Of a DNA stretch of 41,599 nucleotides, positions 27,024 to 35,523 are shown in pieces. A program made the translations under genes and the position numbers. A model generated the notes under the pieces. The model was not told the DNA's origin. It did not search any database and saw only the letters and a program-made list of their open reading frames with translations. Positions within the stretch are counted from its first letter, which is position 1, and the number at the start of each line of letters is the position of its first letter. The DNA comes from Devosia psychrophila (lineage in GTDB: Bacteria; Pseudomonadota; Alphaproteobacteria; Rhizobiales; Devosiaceae): positions 1 through 41,599 of the forward strand of contig NZ_LAPV01000073.1 of the NCBI RefSeq assembly GCF_000971275.1, read 5' to 3'.

Positions 27024-28038
27024 CGAGTTCGCTCCAGCGAATGCAGCGGGCGCCATGACCATTGCCGACATCGAACATTGGGGGCACCGCCGCGCGGCAG
27101 GCATCGATCGCCCAGGCGCAGCGCGGGTTGAAGTCGCAGCCCGAGGGAGGATTGCGCGGATCGACGACGCTGCCGGGGATGGCCTTGAGTCGCGCCACGG
27201 TGCCCGCCGCTCGGGCCGCCCGGTCAACCGTCGGCATGCTGGCCAGGAGGCCCCGCGTATAGGGGTGGCTCGGGCGGTCGAACAGGTCCTCGACCGTCGC
27301 CCGCTCGACGATGCGCCCGCCATACATCACCGCGACCGTGTCGGCGATTTCGGCAACCACGCCCAGATTGTGGGTGATGAACAGGATGCCCATACCGATT
27401 TCGCGCTGCAGGCGCCGCATCAGTTCGAGAATTTGCAACTGCACCGTCACGTCGAGCGCCGTGGTCGGCTCGTCGGCGATCAGCAGCGCCGGATTGCAGG
27501 CCAGCGCCATAGCGATCATGACGCGCTGCCGCATGCCGCCGCTCATCTGGTGGGGATAAATATCGGCGCGCCGCGCCGGCTCGGGGATTTCCACCAGAGC
27601 CAGCATTTCCACCGCCCGCTTCCATGCCTGTGCCCTTGTCAGCCCTTGATGCAACAGCGCCACTTCGGCGATCTGGTGCCCCACTTTTTGGGTCGGGTTG
27701 AGGCTGGTCATCGGCTCCTGGAAGATCATGGCGATCTCGTTGCCACGAACCTTGCGCATGGCGTGTTCCGGCTCCAGCGCCAAATCCCGCACCTGGCGGT
27801 CCCGGCCGCGAAACAGCACCTGCCCGCTGGCAATGCCGCCAATCGCAGGCGGTATCAGCCGCATCACAGACAGGCTGGTGACCGATTTGCCTGAACCGCT
27901 TTCGCCCACTACCGCGACGGTCTGTCCGGCCTCGACCGTCAGGTCGACGCCCTTGACCGCACGGACAATGCCGCTTTCGGTGCGGAACTCGGTGACGAGG
28001 TCGCGGATTTCAAGCAAGGGCGGCGCCAATGCTGCCAT
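27016..28038 (-). CDS. Peptide ABC transporter ATP-binding protein, OppD/DppD type
   Basis: This 340-residue ATPase has Walker [14 protein letters not shown] near residues 45-53, signature [15 protein letters not shown], Walker [15 protein letters not shown], and switch histidine in [11 protein letters not shown]. The C-terminal domain has [14 protein letters not shown]. The start [14 protein letters not shown] shares one base with the stop codon of the upstream DUF885 gene (TGATG). With the other four subunits it completes a full peptide-type importer. A second, broken copy of such a gene lies at 39161-39441. Confidence 0.94.
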   Translation of the reverse strand: MAALAPPLLEIRDLVTEFRTESGIVRAVKGVDLTVEAGQTVAVVGESGSGKSVTSLSVMRLIPPAIGGIASGQVLFRGRDRQVRDLALEPEHAMRKVRGNEIAMIFQEPMTSLNPTQKVGHQIAEVALLHQGLTRAQAWKRAVEMLALVEIPEPARRADIYPHQMSGGMRQRVMIAMALACNPALLIADEPTTALDVTVQLQILELMRRLQREIGMGILFITHNLGVVAEIADTVAVMYGGRIVERATVEDLFDRPSHPYTRGLLASMPTVDRAARAAGTVARLKAIPGSVVDPRNPPSGCDFNPRCAWAIDACRAAVPPMFDVGNGHGARCIRWSELDG

Positions 28039-29654
28039 CAGGTCAATTGCCCCGCGCGTTCCATTTCCTGGCCGATCCACGCCAGCGGCACGTGTCCATA
28101 GCTCAGCAGGGCATCGTGGAAACTCAGCGTGTCGCCTTTCCAGCGCTGGCGCAACGTCTTGATGCCTTCGACGCCGATCCAGTACATCAGGCGGGATCCG
28201 GGCAGCATGGAATTGCGCACCACTTCGCCCTCGACGCGGCTCGGCGCAAAGCCGGCCTGACGGTAGAAGGCCATCGCTTCGTCGAGGCTCCAGTCCCCGA
28301 TATGCAGCTTGATATCGATCAGTACGCTTGCCGCATTGCGGCGCTCATACTGTTTGAGCAGAAGGATTTCGGCCGGGGTATAAAAGCCGGGGGCTTCCAT
28401 CAGCAGGTCTTCGACGTAACAGGCCCAGCCCTCGATCAGCGTGCCGGCGCCTAAAAATGCCAGCCCCAGCGCACAATCGGTGCCAGCGATCCGTGCCAGC
28501 CGCGACTCCGCCGCCCGTGCCCGCGCGTTCTGCGTATGGTGGCCAACGCTGCCATGATGCACGGAGTGGATGGTCTTGACGGTCGCGGTATTGTTGCCGC
28601 GCAGGAACCCGTCTTCATCCTCGCCGGGCGGGGTGACCCAATAAACGCTCCCCTGCCCCGGATCGAGGCCGGGCGGCGAACGATAGAACAGGAAATAAAG
28701 CGGTTGGCTGATCTTGCGGAAGCAGGGCGCCATCCAGCGATAGTCGAGATCGTATTCCTGGGCCGGGGTGACCAGATCATGGCCCGCGGCGATCGCCGTC
28801 ACGTCCCACAGTAAGTAGCTGTCGTGCACCGCTTCGGCATCGGCGGGATGCTCGTCGGCCAGTCCGGCCACGATGTCCTGCCAGCTTTTCGCCGGATGGA
28901 TCGCCTCGGCCATCTCGACCAGTTCGTCGCCCATCCGGTCATAGGCGGCCTGCGCCAGCTCGATTGCCTCACGGGGGCTCATCGTCAATCCATGAGTTTG
29001 ACTCATGATAAGCGATAGGTGGGCCTCGCCGCAGGCCGGATTTGCGTCCATCAAGAAATCCAGCACGCTGGCAAATTTCTCGAAGGCATCCGACGCGCGG
29101 CATGCCGGCTCGGCCCACTCGTCGGCGAACTCTTCATGCAGCTTGATATCGGTGCGGAGGAACCCTGCCATCGCCACCGACTCGCGCTGCGCCCGCTGGC
29201 ACCAGCCCTTGGGAACCGCAACGCCATTCAGACGCTCGGCGGCGTCGTTCAGAAACGCCAAAATGCCGTTCAGCCGCGCGATCAGGCTCGCGTGGCGGAT
29301 CGGGGCCGATTGCGGCAGCAGCAGCGAAATAATCGCAAAGGCCGCCTCGCCCGAATACCAGGCCGGATTGTGTAGGCGCGGCCGCGCCGTTGCGGACGCC
29401 CGCTGGACGGCCAATTCCGCCAGCATCATCCGACGGTCCAGCCGGTCGCCAAGGCCCTGCGGGACCTCGGTTTTTTCCAGTTTCGACTGCAGGGTCGCAA
29501 TGCCTTCCAGCTCACGCGTCAGGATTTGCGGACCGGCCAGCGGCATCACCCCGTCATAGTCCTTGGACCCCATGAACGTCGCATCCACCGGATGAAACGC
29601 CCAATAATGGCTCAGGAATTCGTCGACGATAGCGGGATCATAGCGCTCGCTCAT
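28038..29654 (-). CDS. DUF885 family protein with altered zinc motif
   Basis: This 538-residue protein is of the DUF885 putative metallopeptidase family. The second half has the two family motifs: a histidine cluster HHGSVGHH at 366-373 and EGWACYVED at 408-416. In canonical members the first motif is HExxPGH, where Glu is the catalytic base. Here the Glu position is His367 and the Pro is Val370. Metal binding by the other histidines and Glu408 may remain. It has no signal peptide. It overlaps the Gfo/Idh gene by 4 bases and the OppD gene by 1 base, so it is tied to the transporter and may process the imported compound. Confidence 0.85.
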   Translation of the reverse strand: MSERYDPAIVDEFLSHYWAFHPVDATFMGSKDYDGVMPLAGPQILTRELEGIATLQSKLEKTEVPQGLGDRLDRRMMLAELAVQRASATARPRLHNPAWYSGEAAFAIISLLLPQSAPIRHASLIARLNGILAFLNDAAERLNGVAVPKGWCQRAQRESVAMAGFLRTDIKLHEEFADEWAEPACRASDAFEKFASVLDFLMDANPACGEAHLSLIMSQTHGLTMSPREAIELAQAAYDRMGDELVEMAEAIHPAKSWQDIVAGLADEHPADAEAVHDSYLLWDVTAIAAGHDLVTPAQEYDLDYRWMAPCFRKISQPLYFLFYRSPPGLDPGQGSVYWVTPPGEDEDGFLRGNNTATVKTIHSVHHGSVGHHTQNARARAAESRLARIAGTDCALGLAFLGAGTLIEGWACYVEDLLMEAPGFYTPAEILLLKQYERRNAASVLIDIKLHIGDWSLDEAMAFYRQAGFAPSRVEGEVVRNSMLPGSRLMYWIGVEGIKTLRQRWKGDTLSFHDALLSYGHVPLAWIGQEMERAGQLT

Positions 29655-30769
29655 GTGCTCTTGCCCGGCAGGTCGACCCAGCGACGCTCGAAATTGGCCG
29701 TGATGATCGCATCGACGATCTCCTGGCTCTTGGCGCCATCATAGAAGGTGCATTCCTGCGGCCGGTTTTCGAGGATTTCATCCACGAAGTGCCTGACAAG
29801 ATTGCGATAATACAGTTCCGGCCATGGCGTATTAAGCGTCGTGCCGGGCGGCAGTGCGTCAGCGCCAACATCATATGGAATGAACTCTACGGCCTCCGCC
29901 TTGGCAATCTTGAGGGTCTCGGCGGTGCCGAATTCCGAGATCAATCGCGCCACGGCCGCACCCTTGGAGCCATAAACGCGCAGCTCGACGCCGGGATAAT
30001 TGCCCACGGCCACATACGACGTCTGCAGCAAGCCCTGGGCGCCGTTGGCGTATTCGACCAGCGCCACCGCGCCGTCCTCGATCTTGATCTTCTGCAGGCC
30101 TACTTCCCCACGCACGATACGCTCGGGGATGAAGTTCTTCATGGTCGAGGCGACCGAGCCGAACTCGCCGCCGAGCCAGCGCATCAGGTCGATCAGGTGC
30201 GAGCCATAGCCGACGATCGAGGCCGGGATCAGCTTGGTGCGATCAACGCCTGGCGTCACCTGGCGCAGCGGCTCCTGCGGATCAAGCCATTGGGAATTCT
30301 GCTCAAAACCATGGATGTGGTAGATTTCGCCCAGTGTGCCGTCATCGATCCACTTCTTGATCTGCCGGATGGCGGGCGAGTAGCGGAAGGTGAAGCCCAG
30401 CTTGGTGCGCACGCCCTTGGCATCAGCCTTGGCGGCGGCTTCGAAGGCCGGCGCGGCCAGCGTATGCAGCGGCTTTTCCGACAGCACATGCTTGCCGGCA
30501 TCGATGGCCAACAGGCTCAGCGGCAGGTGCGTATGGGTCGGCGTGCAGACGTCCACCATCTGCACATCAGGATCGGCGATCAGCTTTTCCGGGTCGGTAA
30601 AAACCTTGCGGGCGCCGTACTTCTCGCCCATCGCCTTGGCGCGATCGGGATCGATGTCACACACCGCGATCAGCTCGACCCGCTCATGCGCCTTGTAGCC
30701 GGGCAGATGCGCCTTGTCGGCCCAGGTATGCGCGCCGATCAATCCGACGCCGAGCTTGGATTGGCTCAT
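29651..30769 (-). CDS. Gfo/Idh/MocA family oxidoreductase
   Basis: This 372-residue NAD(P)-dependent dehydrogenase has an N-terminal Rossmann domain (GVGLIGAHTWADKAHLPGY at residues 7-25, acidic pair after the second strand in AVCDIDPDRA) and the family EKP motif at 98-100 (LSEKPLHTLA). The C-terminal domain covers about residues 130-365. Members oxidise or reduce sugars, inositols, or amino-sugar and imine-like compounds. It overlaps genes on both sides by 4 bases (DUF885 downstream, ketopantoate reductase-like upstream). The substrate is not evident, and its setting in a peptide-uptake operon is atypical. Confidence 0.92.
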   Translation of the reverse strand: MSQSKLGVGLIGAHTWADKAHLPGYKAHERVELIAVCDIDPDRAKAMGEKYGARKVFTDPEKLIADPDVQMVDVCTPTHTHLPLSLLAIDAGKHVLSEKPLHTLAAPAFEAAAKADAKGVRTKLGFTFRYSPAIRQIKKWIDDGTLGEIYHIHGFEQNSQWLDPQEPLRQVTPGVDRTKLIPASIVGYGSHLIDLMRWLGGEFGSVASTMKNFIPERIVRGEVGLQKIKIEDGAVALVEYANGAQGLLQTSYVAVGNYPGVELRVYGSKGAAVARLISEFGTAETLKIAKAEAVEFIPYDVGADALPPGTTLNTPWPELYYRNLVRHFVDEILENRPQECTFYDGAKSQEIVDAIITANFERRWVDLPGKST

Positions 30770-31848
30770 GGCAGGGTCTTTCCAATGGAGGCCGCATAGG
30801 CTTCGAGTTCATCGAAATTGTGGAAGCCAAGCTCACGCTTACCCTCCTCGATCTCGTAGATCATCGAGGTCAGCTTCTCGTTCAGCCGTGTGTCAGCCCC
30901 GGCTTTCTTGCCATACTCGATCAGCTTGCCGGCAAAGGCGCGGGTTTCGGACGGGCGCTTGCGGTAGACGATATCCCACCAGATGCCCGAGCCTTTCTTC
31001 TTGAAATTGTGGGTCGGCTTGTTGTCCTGGTCCTTCTTGAGGAGCCAGATCGCGTGGTCGATATTGGCCAGCAGCTTCTTGGTGTCCTCGGCAGTCTTGA
31101 CCCGGTAATTGGCCGGATCGAAGAAGTCGAAGGCCTGGATATCGATGCCGTTCGCATCGGCGATTTCCAGCGCTTCCTTGACCACTGCCCCAGCCGTACG
31201 GGCATATTTCTCGACGCCCAGCGTGTCGCGGATCTTGGCGTCGGCCAGAGCCGAGAACACGACCTGCGCCGAATAGACTTCCTTGGCCCAGATCTGGCCC
31301 CAGATGCGATCGGAATACTGCACTTCGGTCAGCGCGCTCAGCGCGTCGCCCAGTTCCTTGAGCCGCGGCGTCATCTCGCCGCTGAGTTCGCCAAGCTGGA
31401 TCGGGCCCTCATGCACGAATTCGATATAGCCGGGATCGACCAGCGCGCCGCCATAGTTGGGGATCGACCCCATGATGATCTTGTCGCCGGGCAGGCCTGC
31501 CTCGTTCAGCGCCGCCACCATGTCGGGTTCGTTGAAGCCGTTCTGATAGGAAACGACCAGACTATCAGGCGTCAGCAGCGGAGTGATCTGCTTGAGCGCT
31601 TCGATGGTGTGCTGCGACTTGGTCGCGATCAGGACTGTCCCCAGATCGCCCGACAGTTGGTCGGGCGTCAGCGCCTTGACCTTGATGTTCAGGTCGCCGC
31701 GCACGCCGTCGATGGTTATGCCTTTATCATTGAGCGCGGCAACGTGCTCGGCCCAGCGGTCGACCAGCGTCACATCGTAGCCGGCCTTGGTCATATAGGC
31801 GCCGGCCAGGCCGCCAATGGCGCCCGAACCGATAATGGTGAACTTCAT
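30766..31848 (-). CDS. Ketopantoate reductase (ApbA/PanE) family oxidoreductase
   Basis: This 360-residue protein has the NADP-binding GSGAIGG at 7-13, Lys77 in ATKSQHT, Asn103 in YQNGFNEP, and the probable catalytic Lys189 in IWGQIWAKEVYSAQ. The C-terminal helical domain is longer than in classical PanE (about 300 residues), with an insertion rich in lysine near 265-300. PanE reduces ketopantoate for pantothenate synthesis, but operonic paralogues often act on other 2-keto or 2-hydroxy acids. It overlaps the Gfo/Idh gene and the second DUF885 gene by 4 bases each. A catabolic rather than pantothenate role is inferred. Confidence 0.9.
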   Translation of the reverse strand: MKFTIIGSGAIGGLAGAYMTKAGYDVTLVDRWAEHVAALNDKGITIDGVRGDLNIKVKALTPDQLSGDLGTVLIATKSQHTIEALKQITPLLTPDSLVVSYQNGFNEPDMVAALNEAGLPGDKIIMGSIPNYGGALVDPGYIEFVHEGPIQLGELSGEMTPRLKELGDALSALTEVQYSDRIWGQIWAKEVYSAQVVFSALADAKIRDTLGVEKYARTAGAVVKEALEIADANGIDIQAFDFFDPANYRVKTAEDTKKLLANIDHAIWLLKKDQDNKPTHNFKKKGSGIWWDIVYRKRPSETRAFAGKLIEYGKKAGADTRLNEKLTSMIYEIEEGKRELGFHNFDELEAYAASIGKTLP

Positions 31849-33044
31849 GCCGAGACCTTCTCGATGACGGTTTGGGGAAACATTTCAAGGCTTTGCGGGC
31901 TATTGGCGTTGGAATAGAGCGCGTCGAGGAAGACTGGCCACTGTTCCTTGCTCACGCGCTCGCGCACGCGGCGCACGCTTTCATTGCCGGCCCAATAGGA
32001 CGAAATGAACGGCCCGCGGAACGGGTGTGCCGCCATGCGCAGCCGCCCCTGCACCCAGGCTTCCTGACCCATCGCCACGTCGCGCAGGTAATCGGCCACA
32101 TCGTCACGCGGCATGCCCTCGACCATCAACATCCAGGCGGCGCTGGTCTGCGCGGCAGAGCGCACGCGGCGCAGTTCGACATGGATTTCGTCGTCGGCAT
32201 CTTCGATAAAATCGATCAGGTGCGCGCCCTGGTCGCCAATACCCTCCTGGACGCAACCGGTAATCGCATCGGTGGTGATCAAGAGCGCATCGGCCGGCGC
32301 CCTGCCCTCGTCGAATGCTTTCCTGGTCGACAGCAACTGCGTGGAGTGCCCAGGATAAACCTCGTGGCACACCAGATGCTTCAGCGCTGCGCGGGTAAAA
32401 TTGAGGTCAAAATTGAGATCCATCTTGCCCTGATCGAACGAGCAGCGGGCGGTGTAAAACATACCGCGCACCGGGTTCAGCACCATGTCGTAATCGCCGG
32501 TATCGAAGATCAGTTTGTCGGTGCGCGTCTTGGCGTCGGCCATCAGTTCGCGGAACACCGTTTCGATATTCTCGGCGGGCACCGCGCGCGCCTCTTCCCA
32601 GGCCTGGACCCGCTCGCCGAGCGAGCCATTGACGAAGCCGGACTTGCGCAGCAGCATATCGACCTTGCTGCGTGCATCCTCGATCAACGCCGCATCCTCG
32701 CGACCCGCCGGAGCGCCGACAAGGTCGGTCACCTTCTCCTCGAACGACGGGCTGGCGCCCGACAACATCTTGATCGTCACGCGCAGCGATTTGAGCATGC
32801 CTTGAAGGAATACCTGCCGTGGCCCTGCCCGAAGCGCCGCAGTCTCGGTGTCGAGTGTCGCGATGTCGGCACGGATGGCGTCGTGGTCGGCATAGGTCTT
32901 GCCGTCCACAAGGCCATTGCCCAGATAAATCGGCACCAGGCCCTCGCCGCCCAGCAGGCTGCCTTCCGCCGGCTGGCCACGCACGAACGCGTCAATCCCC
33001 ATGGTGACTGCGGTCAGTTCCCGCCCGATCTCAAACGAATTCAT
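31845..33044 (-). CDS. DUF885 family putative metallopeptidase
   Basis: This 399-residue protein has a canonical zinc-peptidase-like motif HEVYPGH at 227-233 (LKHLVCHEVYPGHSTQL) and a downstream Glu-containing helix CVQEGIGDQG near 265-273, as expected for DUF885 enzymes. It is shorter than the 538-residue paralogue downstream and lacks the typical N-terminal half. It is the first gene of the ten-gene leftward set, divergent from a LysR gene across about 150 bases. A cytoplasmic peptidase or amidase role on the imported substrate is likely but not shown. Confidence 0.85.
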   Translation of the reverse strand: MNSFEIGRELTAVTMGIDAFVRGQPAEGSLLGGEGLVPIYLGNGLVDGKTYADHDAIRADIATLDTETAALRAGPRQVFLQGMLKSLRVTIKMLSGASPSFEEKVTDLVGAPAGREDAALIEDARSKVDMLLRKSGFVNGSLGERVQAWEEARAVPAENIETVFRELMADAKTRTDKLIFDTGDYDMVLNPVRGMFYTARCSFDQGKMDLNFDLNFTRAALKHLVCHEVYPGHSTQLLSTRKAFDEGRAPADALLITTDAITGCVQEGIGDQGAHLIDFIEDADDEIHVELRRVRSAAQTSAAWMLMVEGMPRDDVADYLRDVAMGQEAWVQGRLRMAAHPFRGPFISSYWAGNESVRRVRERVSKEQWPVFLDALYSNANSPQSLEMFPQTVIEKVSA

Positions 33045-33138
33045 CGTGCTCTCGATCCAAATTTACTGCACAGCCCGAACAAGGTTCAGGAGCGGAAGAC
33101 CGCCTTCACAAGAAAGGCCCGTTTCAAAAAGCTATCCT

Positions 33139-33157
33139 CTTGGCGTAAGCTCACAAG
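33139..33157. promoter_or_regulatory. Candidate LysR box in divergent promoter
   Basis: The interval between the second DUF885 gene and the LysR gene contains CTTG-N11-CAAG (33139-33142 and 33154-33157), which fits the T-N11-A rule for LysR-type operators. It lies about 45 bases before the regulator and about 95 before the divergent operon. The arms are short, so chance occurrence is possible. Confidence 0.4.
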
Positions 33158-33200
33158 GCGCATAAAGATTGCTCTTCCATGACTTGAAGGAATGATCGCC

Positions 33201-34091
33201 ATGCGCGGCCGCCTCCTCCCATCGCTCAACGCCATCCGCACCTTTGAGGCCGTTGCCCGCTACAACAGCTTTACCCGCGCGGCCGAGGAGCTGAATGTGA
33301 CCCAGAGCGCGGCCAGCCGCCTGGTGCGAAGCTTGGAGGAATACCTGCAGGTTCCCCTCTTCACCCGGCAGAGCCGCCGCATCGAGCTGACTGACCAGGG
33401 GCGGTTCTACAATGAACTGGTTCGCGACTCGCTCGACCTAATCGAGGCCGGTACGGTTGAGCTAATCTCATCCAAGGAGGGCAAAGGTACGCTAACCATC
33501 GGCATGCTGCCCACATTCGGCACGCGCTGGCTGGTGCCACGGTTGCCGTCCTTCCAGGAGGCACATCCAGAGATCTCGCTGAACATTATCTCTAGCGACG
33601 GCGAACTCGACTTCACCAAGGAGCGCATCGATGTCGCTATCCGCTTTGGTCATGGCGAATGGAAAGACGCAATCGTCGATCCGCTCATGGGTGAGGAAAT
33701 CCAGGTCGTCTGCAGCCCCAAGCTCATGCAGGGCGAACACCCGATCATAAGCTACGACTCGCTCCGCTATCATCGCCTGATCCGCCACTCGACACGGCCC
33801 AACAGCTGGGATCATTGGTTCCGGTCCGTTGGCGCCCATCGGGAAGACCAGCAATGGGGGCCTACCCTCGAACACTTCTTCATGGTGATCCAGGCCGCAG
33901 TAGCCGGTCTAGGGGTGGCTTTGCTACCGACCTTCCTGATCGAGGACGACCTCCGCAGCGGCACTCTGGTGACCCCGTTTACCGACCGCATTGCTGGCCC
34001 GGGCGCCTACTATCTCATCACCTCCGCCGCAAAAAGCGAATTGCCGCGGGTCAAGCTGTTCCGGAGGTGGCTGCTGGGCCAGCTCGCCTGA
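33201..34091 (+). CDS. LysR family transcriptional regulator, GcvA-like
   Basis: This 296-residue LysR-type regulator has its helix-turn-helix at about residues 18-50 (NSFTRAAEELNVTQSAASRLVRSLE) preceded by LPSLNAIRTFEAVAR, typical of the GcvA/AmpR branch. The C-terminal inducer domain ends ELPRVKLFRRWLLGQL. GAAGG at 33186-33190 sits 10 bases before the ATG at 33201. The earlier ATG at 33192 is too close to it. It is divergent from the DUF885 and peptide transporter operon and is its likely regulator. Confidence 0.9.
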   Translation: MRGRLLPSLNAIRTFEAVARYNSFTRAAEELNVTQSAASRLVRSLEEYLQVPLFTRQSRRIELTDQGRFYNELVRDSLDLIEAGTVELISSKEGKGTLTIGMLPTFGTRWLVPRLPSFQEAHPEISLNIISSDGELDFTKERIDVAIRFGHGEWKDAIVDPLMGEEIQVVCSPKLMQGEHPIISYDSLRYHRLIRHSTRPNSWDHWFRSVGAHREDQQWGPTLEHFFMVIQAAVAGLGVALLPTFLIEDDLRSGTLVTPFTDRIAGPGAYYLITSAAKSELPRVKLFRRWLLGQLA

Positions 34092-34112
34092 ATGCGCAAT
34101 TTCAAGAGAAAC

Positions 34113-34137
34113 TATCTTCTTGCCGACCGAGAAGATA
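34113..34137. promoter_or_regulatory. Candidate LysR operator TATCTTC-N11-GAAGATA
   Basis: A perfect 7-bp inverted repeat with an 11-base spacer (34113-34119 and 34131-34137) lies 35 bases before the second LysR gene. This is an exact match to the T-N11-A layout of LysR-type operators, so autoregulation is likely. Because the upstream LysR gene is in the same direction, the site may let the second regulator be controlled separately. Confidence 0.6.
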
Positions 34138-34172
34138 AATTGGCAGCGTGATCGACCCAGCCCGGACAGTCC

Positions 34173-35048
34173 ATGGACACCCGATTTCTTGAAAGCTTCG
34201 TCGCCGTAGTCGAATTCGGCTCGATGGCAGAGGCCGGGCGTCGGCTCAACCTGACCGCGGCGGGGGTGGCACAACGGCTGCGGGTGCTTGAAGAAGATTT
34301 CGGCATCGCCCTGGTGACGCGGGTGGGACGTCGGGTTCATCCGACCGAGGCTGGCGTCGCTGTCTTTGCCAAGGCTCGCGTGCTGCTGCAAGGCATTCGC
34401 GAACTGCGCCAGGTCGCGCTGGCTGACACGGAATCCGGAGAATTGCGGCTCGGCGCCGTCTCAACTGCCATGACTGGCATCCTGCCAAGGGCAATGCGCG
34501 GGTTGCACGCCACACATCCAAACTTCAATATCTTTGTTGCGCCAGGCACATCGATGGACCTGTACGAGCGCGTCGTCGATGGCGATCTCGACGCCGCGAT
34601 CATCGTGGCACCGCCGTTTCGCATGCCGAAAACCTGCGACTGGCGCCCCATCCGCACCGAGCCCTTGTTGCTGATCCGACCCGAGTCGCTGGCCATGGAG
34701 GACCCGCGCGAACTGCTCTCCACCCAACCCTTCATCCGCTATGACCGTAATCACTGGGGCGGGCGGCTGGCCGAAAACTACCTGCGATACCTGGACATCG
34801 TGCCCGAGGACCGCTTCGAACTCGATGCCCTCGAGGCGATCGCGGTGATGGTGGACAGCGGGCTTGGCGTCTCGCTCGTGCCCGATTGGGCACCGCCATG
34901 GCCCGAAGGCATTCGGCTGACCAAGACCATCATCCCCAATCCGGAATTTGCCCGGCACATCGGCCTTGTGTGGCTGCGTGCCAGCAATAGCCTGCGCACG
35001 ATCGGGGCCTTTCTGGATGAAGTGGCCTCGGCCGGCTCGTCCGACTGA
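34173..35048 (+). CDS. LysR family transcriptional regulator
   Basis: This 291-residue LysR-type regulator has its helix-turn-helix at about residues 15-45 (GSMAEAGRRLNLTAAGVAQRLRVLE), with Gly-Val in place of the usual Ala-Ala-Ser. The inducer domain shows GELRLGAVSTAMTGILPRAM and GLGVSLVPDWAPP. It is 81 bases after the first LysR gene on the same strand and 5 bases from the convergent RidA-like gene. It may control the leftward aminopeptidase, hydroxyacid dehydrogenase and aminotransferase genes, or its neighbour regulator's operon. That target assignment is inferred only from position. Confidence 0.9.
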   Translation: MDTRFLESFVAVVEFGSMAEAGRRLNLTAAGVAQRLRVLEEDFGIALVTRVGRRVHPTEAGVAVFAKARVLLQGIRELRQVALADTESGELRLGAVSTAMTGILPRAMRGLHATHPNFNIFVAPGTSMDLYERVVDGDLDAAIIVAPPFRMPKTCDWRPIRTEPLLLIRPESLAMEDPRELLSTQPFIRYDRNHWGGRLAENYLRYLDIVPEDRFELDALEAIAVMVDSGLGVSLVPDWAPPWPEGIRLTKTIIPNPEFARHIGLVWLRASNSLRTIGAFLDEVASAGSSD

Positions 35049-35053
35049 AAGCC

Positions 35054-35512
35054 CTAGTCCCGCTCGATGGCGCAGACTAGATCGAGCTCGACCATGCCTG
35101 AGCTCGGCAGGGAGGCGACGCCGATCGCCGTGCGCGCATGGGCGCCCCTATCGTCGCCCAATACTGCGACGAGGACCTGAGACGCGCCATCGATGACGGC
35201 GCTATGACCGGTAAAATCCGGTTCGCTCATGACGTAGCCAGTCAGCTTGAGAACACGCACGTGCTCATCGGGACCCAGGATGGAGTCCAACACACTCAGC
35301 GCCCGCAAGACCGCCGTACGCGCCGCCAATCGCCCCCGCTCCGGGTCGCTGGCTAGGGCCGGGCCAGCAATGGTCTCCTCACCCAGGCGCGACACCTGTC
35401 CGCTCAAGTACAGCATATCGCCGTGACGGATCGCTGGGCGGTAAAGCCCCCGTGGCGCGATGACCTGCAGGGCAAAACCCTGGCGGGCACAGGCGTCGAC
35501 TATGTATCCCAC
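35054..35512 (-). CDS. RidA (YjgF/YER057c/UK114) family protein
   Basis: This 152-residue small enzyme family hydrolyses reactive 2-aminoacrylate-type imines released by PLP enzymes. The C-terminal half has the family end GAHARTAIGVASLPSSGMVELDLV, with the Arg that contacts substrate carboxylate and the Glu near the end. The N-terminal part PAIRHGDMLYLSGQVSR is also typical. Length is somewhat above the usual 125-130 residues, with an N-terminal extension. It follows the aminopeptidase gene by 11 bases on the same strand. A PLP aminotransferase in the same region could be the source of imine substrates. Confidence 0.88.
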   Translation of the reverse strand: MGYIVDACARQGFALQVIAPRGLYRPAIRHGDMLYLSGQVSRLGEETIAGPALASDPERGRLAARTAVLRALSVLDSILGPDEHVRVLKLTGYVMSEPDFTGHSAVIDGASQVLVAVLGDDRGAHARTAIGVASLPSSGMVELDLVCAIERD

Positions 35513-35523
35513 GGTGTCTTCCT

